The position numbers were made by a program, and so were the translations under genes. 64,000 nt of DNA, from contig NZ_JABVWW010000013.1 in the NCBI RefSeq assembly GCF_013350005.1, forward strand, positions 1-64,000, in the 5' to 3' direction. Under the pieces are notes generated by a model, which was given only the letters and a program-made list of their open reading frames with translations, searched no databases and was not told the DNA's origin. Source of the stretch: Methylocystis silviterrae. Lineage in GTDB: Bacteria > Pseudomonadota > Alphaproteobacteria > Rhizobiales > Beijerinckiaceae. This document shows, piece by piece, positions 44,931 through 52,916 of the stretch (its first letter is position 1; each line of letters opens with the position of its first letter).

Positions 44931-45123
44931 TCTCAATCGTCTCGCGCGCAAGCTGCGCGACGGCGCGAAGCTGATGGTCGGGCAAGGCGATTACGACGCC
45001 TATGTCGCGCATGTCCGCGCGCTCCACGATGGCGAGGCGATCATGACGCGTGACGAATTTTTCCGCGCGCGCGAGAACGCGCGTTTCGGCGCGGGCGGCG
45101 CGCGCGCGTTTCGCTGCTGTTGA
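44896..45123 (+). CDS. YbdD/YjiX family small protein
   Basis: The 75-aa protein is encoded in another frame over the end of cstA, overlapping it by 35 bases, as is usual for the cstA-ybdD pair. It has the family core MVGQGDYDAYVAHVRALH followed by MTRDEFFRARENARFG and ends in a Cys pair. GAGGATG places a partial ribosome site directly before the start. It probably works with the CstA transporter; its own frame is intact although cstA is interrupted. Confidence 0.9.
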   Translation: MNCTICSLPGLDLNRLARKLRDGAKLMVGQGDYDAYVAHVRALHDGEAIMTRDEFFRARENARFGAGGARAFRCC

Positions 45124-45139
45124 ATCTCGTCGAGCCGCT

Positions 45140-47152
45140 TCACGCCGCCGCGTCGTCGCACAATAAATCAGTGACGAGGCGGATGTCCTCCGGCGTAAAG
45201 GGTTTCTCTATGATTGGACAGCCCGAACGCGCGATGAAGCGATCTGCGCCGGGACCCAAGACGTCGCCGGTGACAAAGGCGATGCGGTTGGTCATCTGCG
45301 GATGTTCGACGCTGAGCCAGTCGTAGAAAGCCGGGCCGTCGCCGTTGGGCATACGGATATCGCAGAGAATGAGGTCCGCCGGCCGCGCGGCGATCGCTTG
45401 TTTCGCGTGGTCGCCGCTCGTCGCGATTTCGCAGTCGAAGCCTAGCCGTCGCAAAATTTCGCCGAGCAAGCCTGCGATTTCGACTTCATCGTCCACGATC
45501 AGCGCACGCCTCTGCTTGATCCGCTGCGCTGCCGTCGCTGTATTCTCGGCGACGGCGACGCTTTCGATGCTCACTGCGTCGATCGGCAGCCTGATCGCGA
45601 AAACAGCGCCCGCGCCCGGCTGTGGCGGCTCCAGAGTGAGCGAACCTCCGTGCGACTCGATGAGACCGCGCGAAACGGCAAGTCCGATTCCTGTTCCCAC
45701 CCCCTGCGGCTTCGTCGTGAAGAAAGGATCGAAAATGCGGTTGCGGATAGCGTCTGGAACGCCCGGCCCATTGTCGGAAATGTGGACATCGAGCTTCTGG
45801 GCCGCTTGATCGGCGCGCGCGACGATCGAAATCCGCCGTGGCGCCGGCTGCGCTTCCAGCGCCTGCTTGGCGTTCACCACCAGATTGAGCAGCACCTGAT
45901 GCAACTGGTCGCTGTCGGCCAAGAGCGGCGGCAGGTCCGCTGGGACGTCCTTGGTCACCTCGATGCCGGCCGTCCGCAATCCATACGAAAGCAGTTCGAG
46001 CACGCGCTCGACGAGGTCGGGAATCTCCACTCTTCCGCGTTCCGCCTCGCGCTGACGGGCCATGGCCAGGAAAACCTTGACGATTCGCGCGCAGCGGTTG
46101 GCGGCTGTCTCGATTTTCGCGCCGCGTTCCGCAAATTCCTCAAAATGCGTGTCGAAACTCGCATGCGACTGAGCCGCCTCGCGCAGCATGAGCGCCTGTC
46201 CGATGACGATGGAGAGCGGATTGTTGAGTTCATGCGCCACACCGGCGAGGAGCGACCCAAGGGCTGCGAGCTTTTCGTTTTGGTAGAGCGCTTCTCTTTG
46301 ACCTTCGATTTGCGCCTGCGCTTCTCGCGCCGGACGTAGGTCGCGAAGATGCGCAGTGAAGAGAGCGCTTGGGCCCGAACCAACCGCCGTGATCGCCAGT
46401 TCGACGGGAATGCGCGAACCGTCGGCGCGCATCGCCTCCAATTCGACGCGCCGCCCGATAACGGAGGCCGGCCCGCCCGCTCGGAAGCGCTCAAGCCCGC
46501 TGTTGTGATGATCGCGCATTTCCACCGGGACGATCAGTTCGGCGACGGTCCTGCCGATCGCGTGCTCGCGCGAATAGCCGAACGTCGCCGAAGCCGCAGG
46601 GTTGAACTCGACGACACGGCCCTGTGCGTCGATGACGACGATACAATCGAGAGCGGAGTCGACCACCGCCGCATGAATCGCCTCCCGCGTCTTATGCGAT
46701 TCCAGCAATTTCAGCCGATCGCTTTCGCACTGCTCGGCGTCGGCCAGCAGGCGCGCGACGCAGACGACACCCTGCATGACCCCGCCCGGCGTGAACGGCC
46801 TGAACTCCTCTTCGATCCAACGAGGGGCGCCGTCTGCGTCGTCAACGAAACGGCGCAGGCGTTGCGGCGCGTTCGCCGAAAGATTTTGCATCGCTGCTTT
46901 GTAAAGACTGGCCGCCTGGGCGCCCAAAACGTCCTCGACGAATTTCCCGATGACGCAATCCTCTGTCGCTCCGAGCGCCAAGAGAAACTCGCGATTGACG
47001 TAGCGATAGCGTAGCTCCACGTCGAGAAAGGCGGCGCGGCCTGGCATAGCGTCGAACAATGCCTGCAGCAGCGCGCCGCCGGTCACCGGCGCTTGCGTCG
47101 CCCCTTGCTGGATATTCATTTGAGGCGCTCTCTCAATTTGATGCGCGCTCAT
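45140..47152 (-). CDS. Hybrid PAS sensor histidine kinase with C-terminal receiver
   Basis: The 670-aa soluble protein has two PAS domains (about 25-140 and 155-280), a HisKA dimerisation helix with His307 in GVAHELNNPLS, an ATPase domain with DNGPGVPDAI and GTGIGLAVSRG, and a receiver domain (about 545-665) with the phospho-acceptor in LILCDIRMPNGDG. There are no transmembrane segments, so it senses a cytoplasmic signal. The ATG at 47152 overlaps the upstream receiver-cyclase gene by 20 bases; ATG at 47119 is an alternative. Kinase and cyclase likely form one pathway. Confidence 0.92.
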   Translation of the reverse strand: MSAHQIERAPQMNIQQGATQAPVTGGALLQALFDAMPGRAAFLDVELRYRYVNREFLLALGATEDCVIGKFVEDVLGAQAASLYKAAMQNLSANAPQRLRRFVDDADGAPRWIEEEFRPFTPGGVMQGVVCVARLLADAEQCESDRLKLLESHKTREAIHAAVVDSALDCIVVIDAQGRVVEFNPAASATFGYSREHAIGRTVAELIVPVEMRDHHNSGLERFRAGGPASVIGRRVELEAMRADGSRIPVELAITAVGSGPSALFTAHLRDLRPAREAQAQIEGQREALYQNEKLAALGSLLAGVAHELNNPLSIVIGQALMLREAAQSHASFDTHFEEFAERGAKIETAANRCARIVKVFLAMARQREAERGRVEIPDLVERVLELLSYGLRTAGIEVTKDVPADLPPLLADSDQLHQVLLNLVVNAKQALEAQPAPRRISIVARADQAAQKLDVHISDNGPGVPDAIRNRIFDPFFTTKPQGVGTGIGLAVSRGLIESHGGSLTLEPPQPGAGAVFAIRLPIDAVSIESVAVAENTATAAQRIKQRRALIVDDEVEIAGLLGEILRRLGFDCEIATSGDHAKQAIAARPADLILCDIRMPNGDGPAFYDWLSVEHPQMTNRIAFVTGDVLGPGADRFIARSGCPIIEKPFTPEDIRLVTDLLCDDAAA

Positions 47153-48056
47153 TGAGCGCCGCGCTGGAGGTCTCGTGCAGCCACAACTGCATCGGCTCGG
47201 CGATGTTTTTGAGCGCGTGCCGTCGCGCCACGAAGTCCTTGCGTATATTCCCGCGCGTCATAGCGTGCGCCACATCCGAGATCATCACCGAACCGGCCGG
47301 CGCGGCTTCCTGTATGCGCGCGGCGAGCGCCACGACTTCGCCGAAGCGGTCTCCGTTCCGAACGACCACGTCGCCAACCGCCACGCCGATGCGCAACTGC
47401 AGCGTCTGCGCGTGCCCATGCGCCGTCGCATAAGCGCGCGTTTCCGTCTGGCATTCTACGGCCCATTCGATCGCGTTGTGCACGCTGGCGAAATCGATCA
47501 GCGCGCCGTCGCCGAGCATCTTGAATAAACTTCCGGAGCGGCGAGGAAGCGATTGCGTGACGACGTCGCGAAAGAACCGGTCGATGAGCGCCAATCCGTT
47601 ATGCTCGTCGTATTGAATCAAGCGCGTGTAGCCGACGACGTCGATCGACGTGATTGCCGCCAGCCTTTTGCCGGCGAGGGCCGCGCGCACCATCTTTCTG
47701 CGCCGCAGCAGGCCGCGGATACGCGCCAGCATTTCGCGCATGTGATACGGCTTGGTGACATAGTCGTCGGCGCCCGATTCGAGCCCAACGATGCGGTCGA
47801 TCGCCGAATTGACCGCTGTTGCGAAGATGATGCCCGTGGAGCCGCGCGCATTCAGCCATCTCGCAAGCGACAGCCCGTCTTCGCCCGGCATATTGATGTC
47901 AAGAATGGCGAGATCGATCGCCTCGAATTCCACCATGGAGCGGAATTCCGCGGCGCTCGACGCCGCGAGAACGCGATAGCCGTTCGTCGATAGAAACTCG
48001 GCGAGCAGTTCACGCAGGTCCTGTTCGTCTTCGGCAATCGCGACGGTCTCGAGCAT
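47133..48056 (-). CDS. Response regulator with class III adenylate/guanylate cyclase output
   Basis: The 307-aa protein has a receiver domain (1-118) with Asp53 in AILDINMPGEDG and Lys102 (YVTKPY), then a class III nucleotide cyclase domain (about 132-290). The two metal aspartates are Asp139 (SIDVVGYTRL) and Asp183 (GDGALIDF), and RIGVAVGDVVVRNGDRFGE follows. Phosphorylation should therefore control cAMP (or cGMP) synthesis. The start at 48056 (MLETVAIAEDE) begins exactly at the receiver fold. It overlaps the hybrid kinase gene by 20 bases. Confidence 0.92.
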   Translation of the reverse strand: MLETVAIAEDEQDLRELLAEFLSTNGYRVLAASSAAEFRSMVEFEAIDLAILDINMPGEDGLSLARWLNARGSTGIIFATAVNSAIDRIVGLESGADDYVTKPYHMREMLARIRGLLRRRKMVRAALAGKRLAAITSIDVVGYTRLIQYDEHNGLALIDRFFRDVVTQSLPRRSGSLFKMLGDGALIDFASVHNAIEWAVECQTETRAYATAHGHAQTLQLRIGVAVGDVVVRNGDRFGEVVALAARIQEAAPAGSVMISDVAHAMTRGNIRKDFVARRHALKNIAEPMQLWLHETSSAALNERASN

Positions 48057-48186
48057 CGGCCGATCTGTCTCATTGAGAAAGAGCTTTGATTTGGCGCAAT
48101 ATAGATTGCGCAAATCGCCGCCGCAAAATGTGCGGCTCCACACCGCTTCGGTTGATCTCGCGCCAGCTTCGTTTAGTCTCAATGTC

Positions 48187-49044
48187 ATGCGCGCCGACCT
48201 TCCGGAAAATACTAACGCCCTCAGGGCCTTGCTCGACTGGTACGTTCAAAGCGGCGTCGATCTCGCGCTCGACGAGGCGCCGCACGACCGCTACGCGGAC
48301 AGCGCGCGCGCGGTCGCGGCGTCGCTGACCGAGCCAGCCGAATCGATGGCGATGCTTCAAACCTTGCCGCAGCCGACGGCCGCCGAACGCCCGCGCCGCG
48401 CCGCGGCGCCGATCGCCGCGCCGGATGAAGCCATTCGCGCCGCGGAGCAGGAGGCCTCCAGCGCGCGCGATCTTGACGAGCTCGCCGCGCGTCTCGCCGA
48501 TTTTCCGCACGCGCCGTTTCGCGACATGGCGCAGCATTTTCTATTCGGCGCCGGCGCGCCTGCAGCGCGTCTCATCGCCTTCGACGCCGCGCCGGGCGTG
48601 ACGGAAGAAACAAGCGGCGAGGCGTTCAGCGGGCTTTCGGCGAAACTCCTCGACAATATGCTGGCGGCGATCGGTTTTGATCGCTCCAGCGTCACTCTCG
48701 CCTATGTCTCGCCTTGGCGCCCGCCTGGCGACCGCGCGCTGAGCCCGCATGAAGCGGCGATATTCGCGCCATTCGCGCGACGCAGGGTCGAATTGGCGCG
48801 GCCGGACGTTCTGCTGATTTTTGGCGAAGCGCCGGCGCGGATTATGCTGACGACCAACGAGCCGGTGGGAAAGCTGCGCGGCAAGGCGTTTGAAGCGCGC
48901 TGCGGCGCGCATGTCGCGCGCGCCTTCGTCTTTTCGAGTCTCGAGGCGATGCTGAAAAGCGCGGCCTTAAAGCCCGCCGCCTGGCGCGATCTGCGACGGG
49001 CCGCGGAGGCGCTGGAATCGGCGTCAAACGGCGCGCAGCTTTGA
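48187..49044 (+). CDS. Degenerate uracil-DNA glycosylase family 4-like protein
   Basis: The 285-aa protein has a family 4/5 UDG-like pattern: a RDLDELAARLADFP lead, APGVTEETSGEAFSGLSAKLLDNMLAAIG in place of GEAPG-x-EDxxGxPFVG, then TLAYVSPWRPPGDR and RPDVLLIFGEAPA. The FeS cysteines of family 4 are missing (one Cys remains, far downstream) and the first catalytic motif is changed. The N-terminal 90 residues are Ala-rich and low in structure. It is probably not an active FeS glycosylase. No clear ribosome site is seen at ATG 48187. It is divergent from the receiver-cyclase gene. Confidence 0.7.
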   Translation: MRADLPENTNALRALLDWYVQSGVDLALDEAPHDRYADSARAVAASLTEPAESMAMLQTLPQPTAAERPRRAAAPIAAPDEAIRAAEQEASSARDLDELAARLADFPHAPFRDMAQHFLFGAGAPAARLIAFDAAPGVTEETSGEAFSGLSAKLLDNMLAAIGFDRSSVTLAYVSPWRPPGDRALSPHEAAIFAPFARRRVELARPDVLLIFGEAPARIMLTTNEPVGKLRGKAFEARCGAHVARAFVFSSLEAMLKSAALKPAAWRDLRRAAEALESASNGAQL

Positions 49045-49050
49045 CATTTC

Positions 49051-49141
49051 GCGCGTCATGCCCGCGCTTGTCGCGGGCATCCACGTCGTCATCGCGCTTC
49101 TTTGCGTGGATGGCCGGGACAAGCCCGGCCATGACGCGCGC
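49051..49141. repeat. Palindromic repeat of the GTCATGCCCGCG type
   Basis: GCGCGTCATGCCCGCG...CGGGCATCCACG on the left is answered by CGTGGATGGCCGGG...CCCGGCCATGACGCGC on the right, giving nested stems of about 90 bp. It lies between convergent genes (UDG-like and ispG) and may help end transcription from both sides. I saw one copy in the window; such elements are common in alphaproteobacteria. Confidence 0.75.
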
Positions 49142-49159
49142 GAGAGACGACGGCGTAGT

Positions 49160-50458
49160 TTACTCCGCCGCTTCGCCCTTCGCGCCGCCGCCGAAGCGGC
49201 GCACGATGTAATCGTCGACGATGCGGGTGAATTCCTCGGCGATGCCCTCGCCCCGCAATGTCATCGCCTTTTTGCCGTCGATGAACACCGGCGCGGCCGG
49301 AGTCTCCCCGGTGCCGGGCAGCGAAATGCCGATGTCGGCGTGTTTCGACTCGCCGGGACCGTTCACGATACAACCCATCACCGCCACATTGAGCGTCTCG
49401 ACGCCTGGATATTGCGCGCGCCAGGCCGCCATCCGCTCGCGGATATGCGCCTGGATGTCGCGGGCGAGTTCCTGAAACACGGTCGAAGTGGTGCGCCCGC
49501 ACCCCGGGCAGGCCGCAACGAGCGGCACGAAGGTGCGAAAGCCCATGGTCTGCAGAATTTCCTGGGCGACGCGCACTTCGAGCGCGCGGTCGCCGCCAGG
49601 TTCGGGCGTCAGCGACACGCGGATCGTATCGCCGATGCCGTCCTGCAGCAGCACGCCCAGCGCGGCCGAGGACGCGACGACGCCCTTCGATCCCATGCCG
49701 GCCTCGGTGAGGCCAAGATGCAGCGCATAGTCGCTGCGCTGCGCGAGCATCCGGTAACAGGCGATGAGATCCTGCACCGCCGAGACCTTCGCCGAAATGA
49801 CGATGCGGTCCTTCGCAAGGCCGATCTCCTCGGCGCGCTTCGCCGACATCAGCGCCGAACGGGTCAGCGCCTCGCGCATCACGGCGCGCGCGTCGAGCGG
49901 CCTGTCGGAAGCGGCGTTGACGTCCATCAGATAGGTGAGCAGCTCCTGATCGAGCGAGCCCCAATTGGCGCCGATCCGCACCGCCTTGCCGTGCTTGGCG
50001 GCAAGTTCGACGATCGAGGCGAACTGCTTGTCCTTCTTTTCCTTGAAGCCGACATTGCCCGGATTGATCCGGTATTTGGCGAGCGCCTCGCCGCAGGCGG
50101 GATGATCGGCGAGCAGCTTGTGGCCGATGTAATGGAAATCGCCGACCAGCGGGACGTGGCATCCCTTCTGCGCGAGCTTCTCGAAAATATGCGGCACGGC
50201 GGCCGCCGCCTCGTCGCGATCGACGGTGATGCGCACCAGCTCGGAGCCCTGCTGCGCCAGCGCCAGAACCTGCGTCACGGTCGACTCGACATCCGCCGTG
50301 TCGGTGTTGGTCATGGACTGGACGACGACGGGCGCGCCGCCGCCGACGATCACCGCCGCGGGGCCCGCGCCAACAGCCACCGCGCACGTGCGGTGGCGGG
50401 GCGCCGGTTCGGCGACGACCGGGTCGGGCAGACGGGTCTCTGATGCGGCTTCGTTCAT
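49160..50458 (-). CDS. ispG: 4-hydroxy-3-methylbut-2-en-1-yl diphosphate synthase
   Basis: IspG is the [4Fe-4S] enzyme of the MEP isoprenoid pathway that makes HMBPP. The 432-aa protein has the TIM-barrel part ([29 protein letters not shown]) and the C-terminal FeS part with CPGCGRTTS and GCIVNGPGE. The start at 50458 ([10 protein letters not shown]) is preferred over 50563, whose extra 35 residues do not match the family. It is monocistronic and faces the toxin-antitoxin genes across a 331-bp gap. Confidence 0.96.
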   Translation of the reverse strand: MNEAASETRLPDPVVAEPAPRHRTCAVAVGAGPAAVIVGGGAPVVVQSMTNTDTADVESTVTQVLALAQQGSELVRITVDRDEAAAAVPHIFEKLAQKGCHVPLVGDFHYIGHKLLADHPACGEALAKYRINPGNVGFKEKKDKQFASIVELAAKHGKAVRIGANWGSLDQELLTYLMDVNAASDRPLDARAVMREALTRSALMSAKRAEEIGLAKDRIVISAKVSAVQDLIACYRMLAQRSDYALHLGLTEAGMGSKGVVASSAALGVLLQDGIGDTIRVSLTPEPGGDRALEVRVAQEILQTMGFRTFVPLVAACPGCGRTTSTVFQELARDIQAHIRERMAAWRAQYPGVETLNVAVMGCIVNGPGESKHADIGISLPGTGETPAAPVFIDGKKAMTLRGEGIAEEFTRIVDDYIVRRFGGGAKGEAAE

Positions 50459-50789
50459 GGGGGTCGTTTCGGCGGTCGTTGCGGACGCCGATAGGTCGCC
50501 CGTAAGGCGTTCGAGGTCAAGCGCCCAAAAGCAATAGGGCCATCGCAGCGATGCGGGCGACACGAGCGCTTAATCGAAAGTTCAGCCAAGCATGAACTTC
50601 GAGACTTATCTGAGTCGGTGCAAATCCCAACTTCGAGGAGGCTCTGCCTTTAAAGTGTAGCATCTTCCACAGCTCCGATTCGCCAACGTGGCAAGTCTAC
50701 GCGAGCGCGCGTCCCCGGCTTGTGCCGCTTATACTAGGTAATGACATTAGCGTTACACTATGCTAAAGCGAGTGCTGGAGAAAACCGTC
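50459..50789. promoter_or_regulatory. Intergenic region with an operator-like inverted repeat
   Basis: No gene is seen in these 331 bases. Next to the antitoxin gene, GTAATG-N7-CGTTAC (50738-50756) is a near-perfect inverted repeat in AT-rich sequence, a plausible site for the ribbon-helix-helix antitoxin to repress its own operon. The ispG promoter must lie in the left part, but I see no convincing boxes. Confidence 0.5.
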
Positions 50790-51071
50790 ATGGCGGCCAA
50801 CCGGTCTGATGCAAAGCGTGAGACGCTCAACCTCCGGGTGAAGCCTGAGGACCGCGAACTCATCGCGCGCGCAGCGACGCTTCTCGGCAAGACGCGCACG
50901 GATTTTCTGCTCGACGCCGGCCGCCGCGCCGCCCAGGATGCGTTGCTGGATCGCACGCTGTTCAATGTCAGCTCGGAAGACTATGCGCGCTTCGTCGAAC
51001 GCCTCGATGCGGCGCCCGCGCCGAACGAGAAATTGCGGCGCATGATGACGACCAAAGCGCCGTGGGAGTGA
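50790..51071 (+). CDS. DUF1778 ribbon-helix-helix antitoxin (TacA-like)
   Basis: The 93-aa protein begins with a basic RHH domain (KRETLNLRVKPEDRELIARAA, LLGKTRTDFLLDA) and ends with a toxin-binding tail (FNVSSEDYARFVERLD). TacA-type antitoxins bind DNA and neutralise a GNAT toxin. The start at 50790 has TGGAGAA 7 bases upstream; an ATG at 50760 is possible. The next gene overlaps its stop (GTGA). Confidence 0.9.
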   Translation: MAANRSDAKRETLNLRVKPEDRELIARAATLLGKTRTDFLLDAGRRAAQDALLDRTLFNVSSEDYARFVERLDAAPAPNEKLRRMMTTKAPWE

Positions 51072-51565
51072 AGCCCAGTCCACCCCGCCCGATATCCGAC
51101 GCCGACGAACTCTCCGCTTTCGACTGCGGCGTTTCCGCTCTCGACGACTGGCTCAAACGCCGCGCCCGCGTCAATCAGGCGAGCGGCGCGTCCCGAACTT
51201 ACGTCGTCTGCGAGGGGTCTCGCGGTGTCGCCTATTACGCGCTCGCCTCCGGAGCGGTCGCAGTTCTCGCGGCGTCGCCAAGGCTTCGGCGCAATATGCC
51301 CGATCCTGTTCCGGTGGCGGTGCTTGGCCGGTTGGCGATCGATCGCGCACGCCAGAACCAGGGTCTTGGTCGCGCGCTCGTCCGCGACGCTGCCCAGCGC
51401 GTTATCCACGCCGCCGAGACGATCGGAATCAGAGGCGTCTTGGTCCACGCCATATCCGCTGAGGCTGCCGCCTTCTATCTGGCGGTGGGCTTCGAGCCTT
51501 CGCCGTTCGAACCCTCAACGCTCATGGCGACGCTTTCTGATCTTTGCGCGGCGAGCATGCCCTAG
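51068..51565 (+). CDS. GNAT acetyltransferase toxin (TacT-like)
   Basis: The 165-aa GNAT protein has LSAFDCGVSALDDWLKRRA (the TacT/AtaT family opening), ASRTYVVCEG, VLGRLAIDRARQNQGLGRALVRDA (acetyl-CoA loop Q/RxxGxG) and AAAFYLAVGFEPSP. Relatives acetylate charged tRNAs and stop translation. A GTG at 51068 overlapping the antitoxin stop (GTGA) is chosen; GTG at 51062 is the alternative. The pair appears complete. Confidence 0.9.
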   Translation: MKPSPPRPISDADELSAFDCGVSALDDWLKRRARVNQASGASRTYVVCEGSRGVAYYALASGAVAVLAASPRLRRNMPDPVPVAVLGRLAIDRARQNQGLGRALVRDAAQRVIHAAETIGIRGVLVHAISAEAAAFYLAVGFEPSPFEPSTLMATLSDLCAASMP

Positions 51566-51590
51566 ACGGCGATGAGGTCAGACCTGCCGC

Positions 51591-52001
51591 CTAGGCGCTT
51601 GGCGGTTTGGGCGTCATCCAGGCGACGAAGGCGCCGCCCGGCTGCTGCAGCACGGCCATGCGGCCGACGCCGGGGATCTCGAAGGCGTCCTTGCAGATCG
51701 TGGCGCCGGCGGCCTTGGCCTTCTCCAGGCGGGCGTCGACGTCATCGACGCCGATATAGGTCAGCCAGTGTTCTGGAACGCTCGCCAGTTCCGGGGCTTT
51801 CATCTCGAACATGCCGCCGACCTGCGCGCCCCGCGAACTGATGATCCAGTATGTGGCGCCGTCCATGGGCATTCCCACGAAGCTCCAGCCAAGAGTTTGG
51901 CTGTAAAACTTCTTCGCCCGCTCGACATCGTGGACATTGAGTTCGTTCCAGCAGACCGCGCCATGTTTTTGCGGCGCGCCACAGTCATTGGCGTTGGACA
52001 T
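51591..52001 (-). CDS. VOC superfamily (glyoxalase/dioxygenase fold) protein
   Basis: The 136-aa protein has two beta-alpha-beta-beta-beta halves as in VOC proteins: VCWNELNVHDVERAKKFYSQTLGW at the start and YIGVDDVDARLEKAKAAGATI in the second half, then GRMAVLQQPGGAFVAW. Substrate is unknown; this subgroup (annotated as 27-kDa antigen Cfp30B-like) is usually of unknown function. It lies downstream of the thi operon's SDR gene on the same strand, 63 bases away. Confidence 0.85.
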   Translation of the reverse strand: MSNANDCGAPQKHGAVCWNELNVHDVERAKKFYSQTLGWSFVGMPMDGATYWIISSRGAQVGGMFEMKAPELASVPEHWLTYIGVDDVDARLEKAKAAGATICKDAFEIPGVGRMAVLQQPGGAFVAWMTPKPPSA

Positions 52002-52064
52002 AGCCTCTCCTTTTCAGCTCAACATCGTTGCGGACGATCGGAAGGATCGTCCCAGGGCGGTCGC

Positions 52065-52916
52065 CTATTTCGGCAGCAGGCCGAGCCGGCGCGCCGTCAG
52101 CCAGTCGACGAGTCGCGCCGGCAATAGGCTGCGTAGCGTGTAGTCGGTAAAGCGATTCCTTACGACCGGGATCCGGGCGGGCGGGCGCGTGGCCGTCAGC
52201 GCCCGCAACACGGCGCGCGCGACGACCTCGGGACCGGGCGCGCGGCGGCCGGCCTCTACAAGCCACTCCAGCATCCTCCGACCTGGCGCGGCATAGGCCG
52301 TGCCCTCGAACATCGCGAGATCGGTCTCTTCGGCCTTGTCCCAGATCGGCGTCGCGATCATCCCTGGCTCGATCAGGACGACGTCGACGCCATAGACGAT
52401 CAGCTCGCGCCGCAGCGCGTCCGACATGCCCTCTAGCCCGAATTTCGAGGCGGCGTAGGCGCCGAGAAACGGCGCGGCGGAGCGACCGGCGACCGAACTC
52501 ATATTGACGATGCGGCCGGGCGCGCCGCGTCGCGGCGCCCCAGCGCCGAGCAGGGGCGCGAAGGCTTGGATGATCCGAAGCTGGCCAATCAGATTGATCT
52601 CGATCTGGCGGCGAAAGTCGTCGATCGGCAGATGCAGCAGCGGGCCGGGGACGGCGACGCCGGCATTGTTGACGAGGCCCGCGAGCGTTTCGCCTTCGAG
52701 GCGGGCCTCGACGTCGCGCGCGGCCAAGGCGATCGATTCGGCGTCGGTCACGTCGAAGAACAGCGGAATGACGGACGCGCCGTGTCGAGCCGTGAGCGCG
52801 GCGGCGTCGGAGTCCTTACGGACCGAGGCGAAAACCAGAAACCCGTTCTCAACCAATAAATCGACACAGGCCGCGCCGATCCCGGTCGAGGCGCCGGTCA
52901 CGACCACGGCCTTCAT
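52065..52916 (-). CDS. Short-chain dehydrogenase/reductase
   Basis: The 283-aa NAD(P)-dependent oxidoreductase has the cofactor loop TGASTGIGAA, NNAGVAVPG, the Ser of the active site in NMSSVAG and the YAASK catalytic Tyr/Lys pair. The long variable C-terminus resembles the classical SDRs acting on retinol or steroid-like substrates, but the substrate cannot be set. Its ATG overlaps the stop of the ThiE-amidase gene (ATGA), making it the last gene of the thiamine operon, though no thiamine role is known for it. Confidence 0.9.
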   Translation of the reverse strand: MKAVVVTGASTGIGAACVDLLVENGFLVFASVRKDSDAAALTARHGASVIPLFFDVTDAESIALAARDVEARLEGETLAGLVNNAGVAVPGPLLHLPIDDFRRQIEINLIGQLRIIQAFAPLLGAGAPRRGAPGRIVNMSSVAGRSAAPFLGAYAASKFGLEGMSDALRRELIVYGVDVVLIEPGMIATPIWDKAEETDLAMFEGTAYAAPGRRMLEWLVEAGRRAPGPEVVARAVLRALTATRPPARIPVVRNRFTDYTLRSLLPARLVDWLTARRLGLLPK

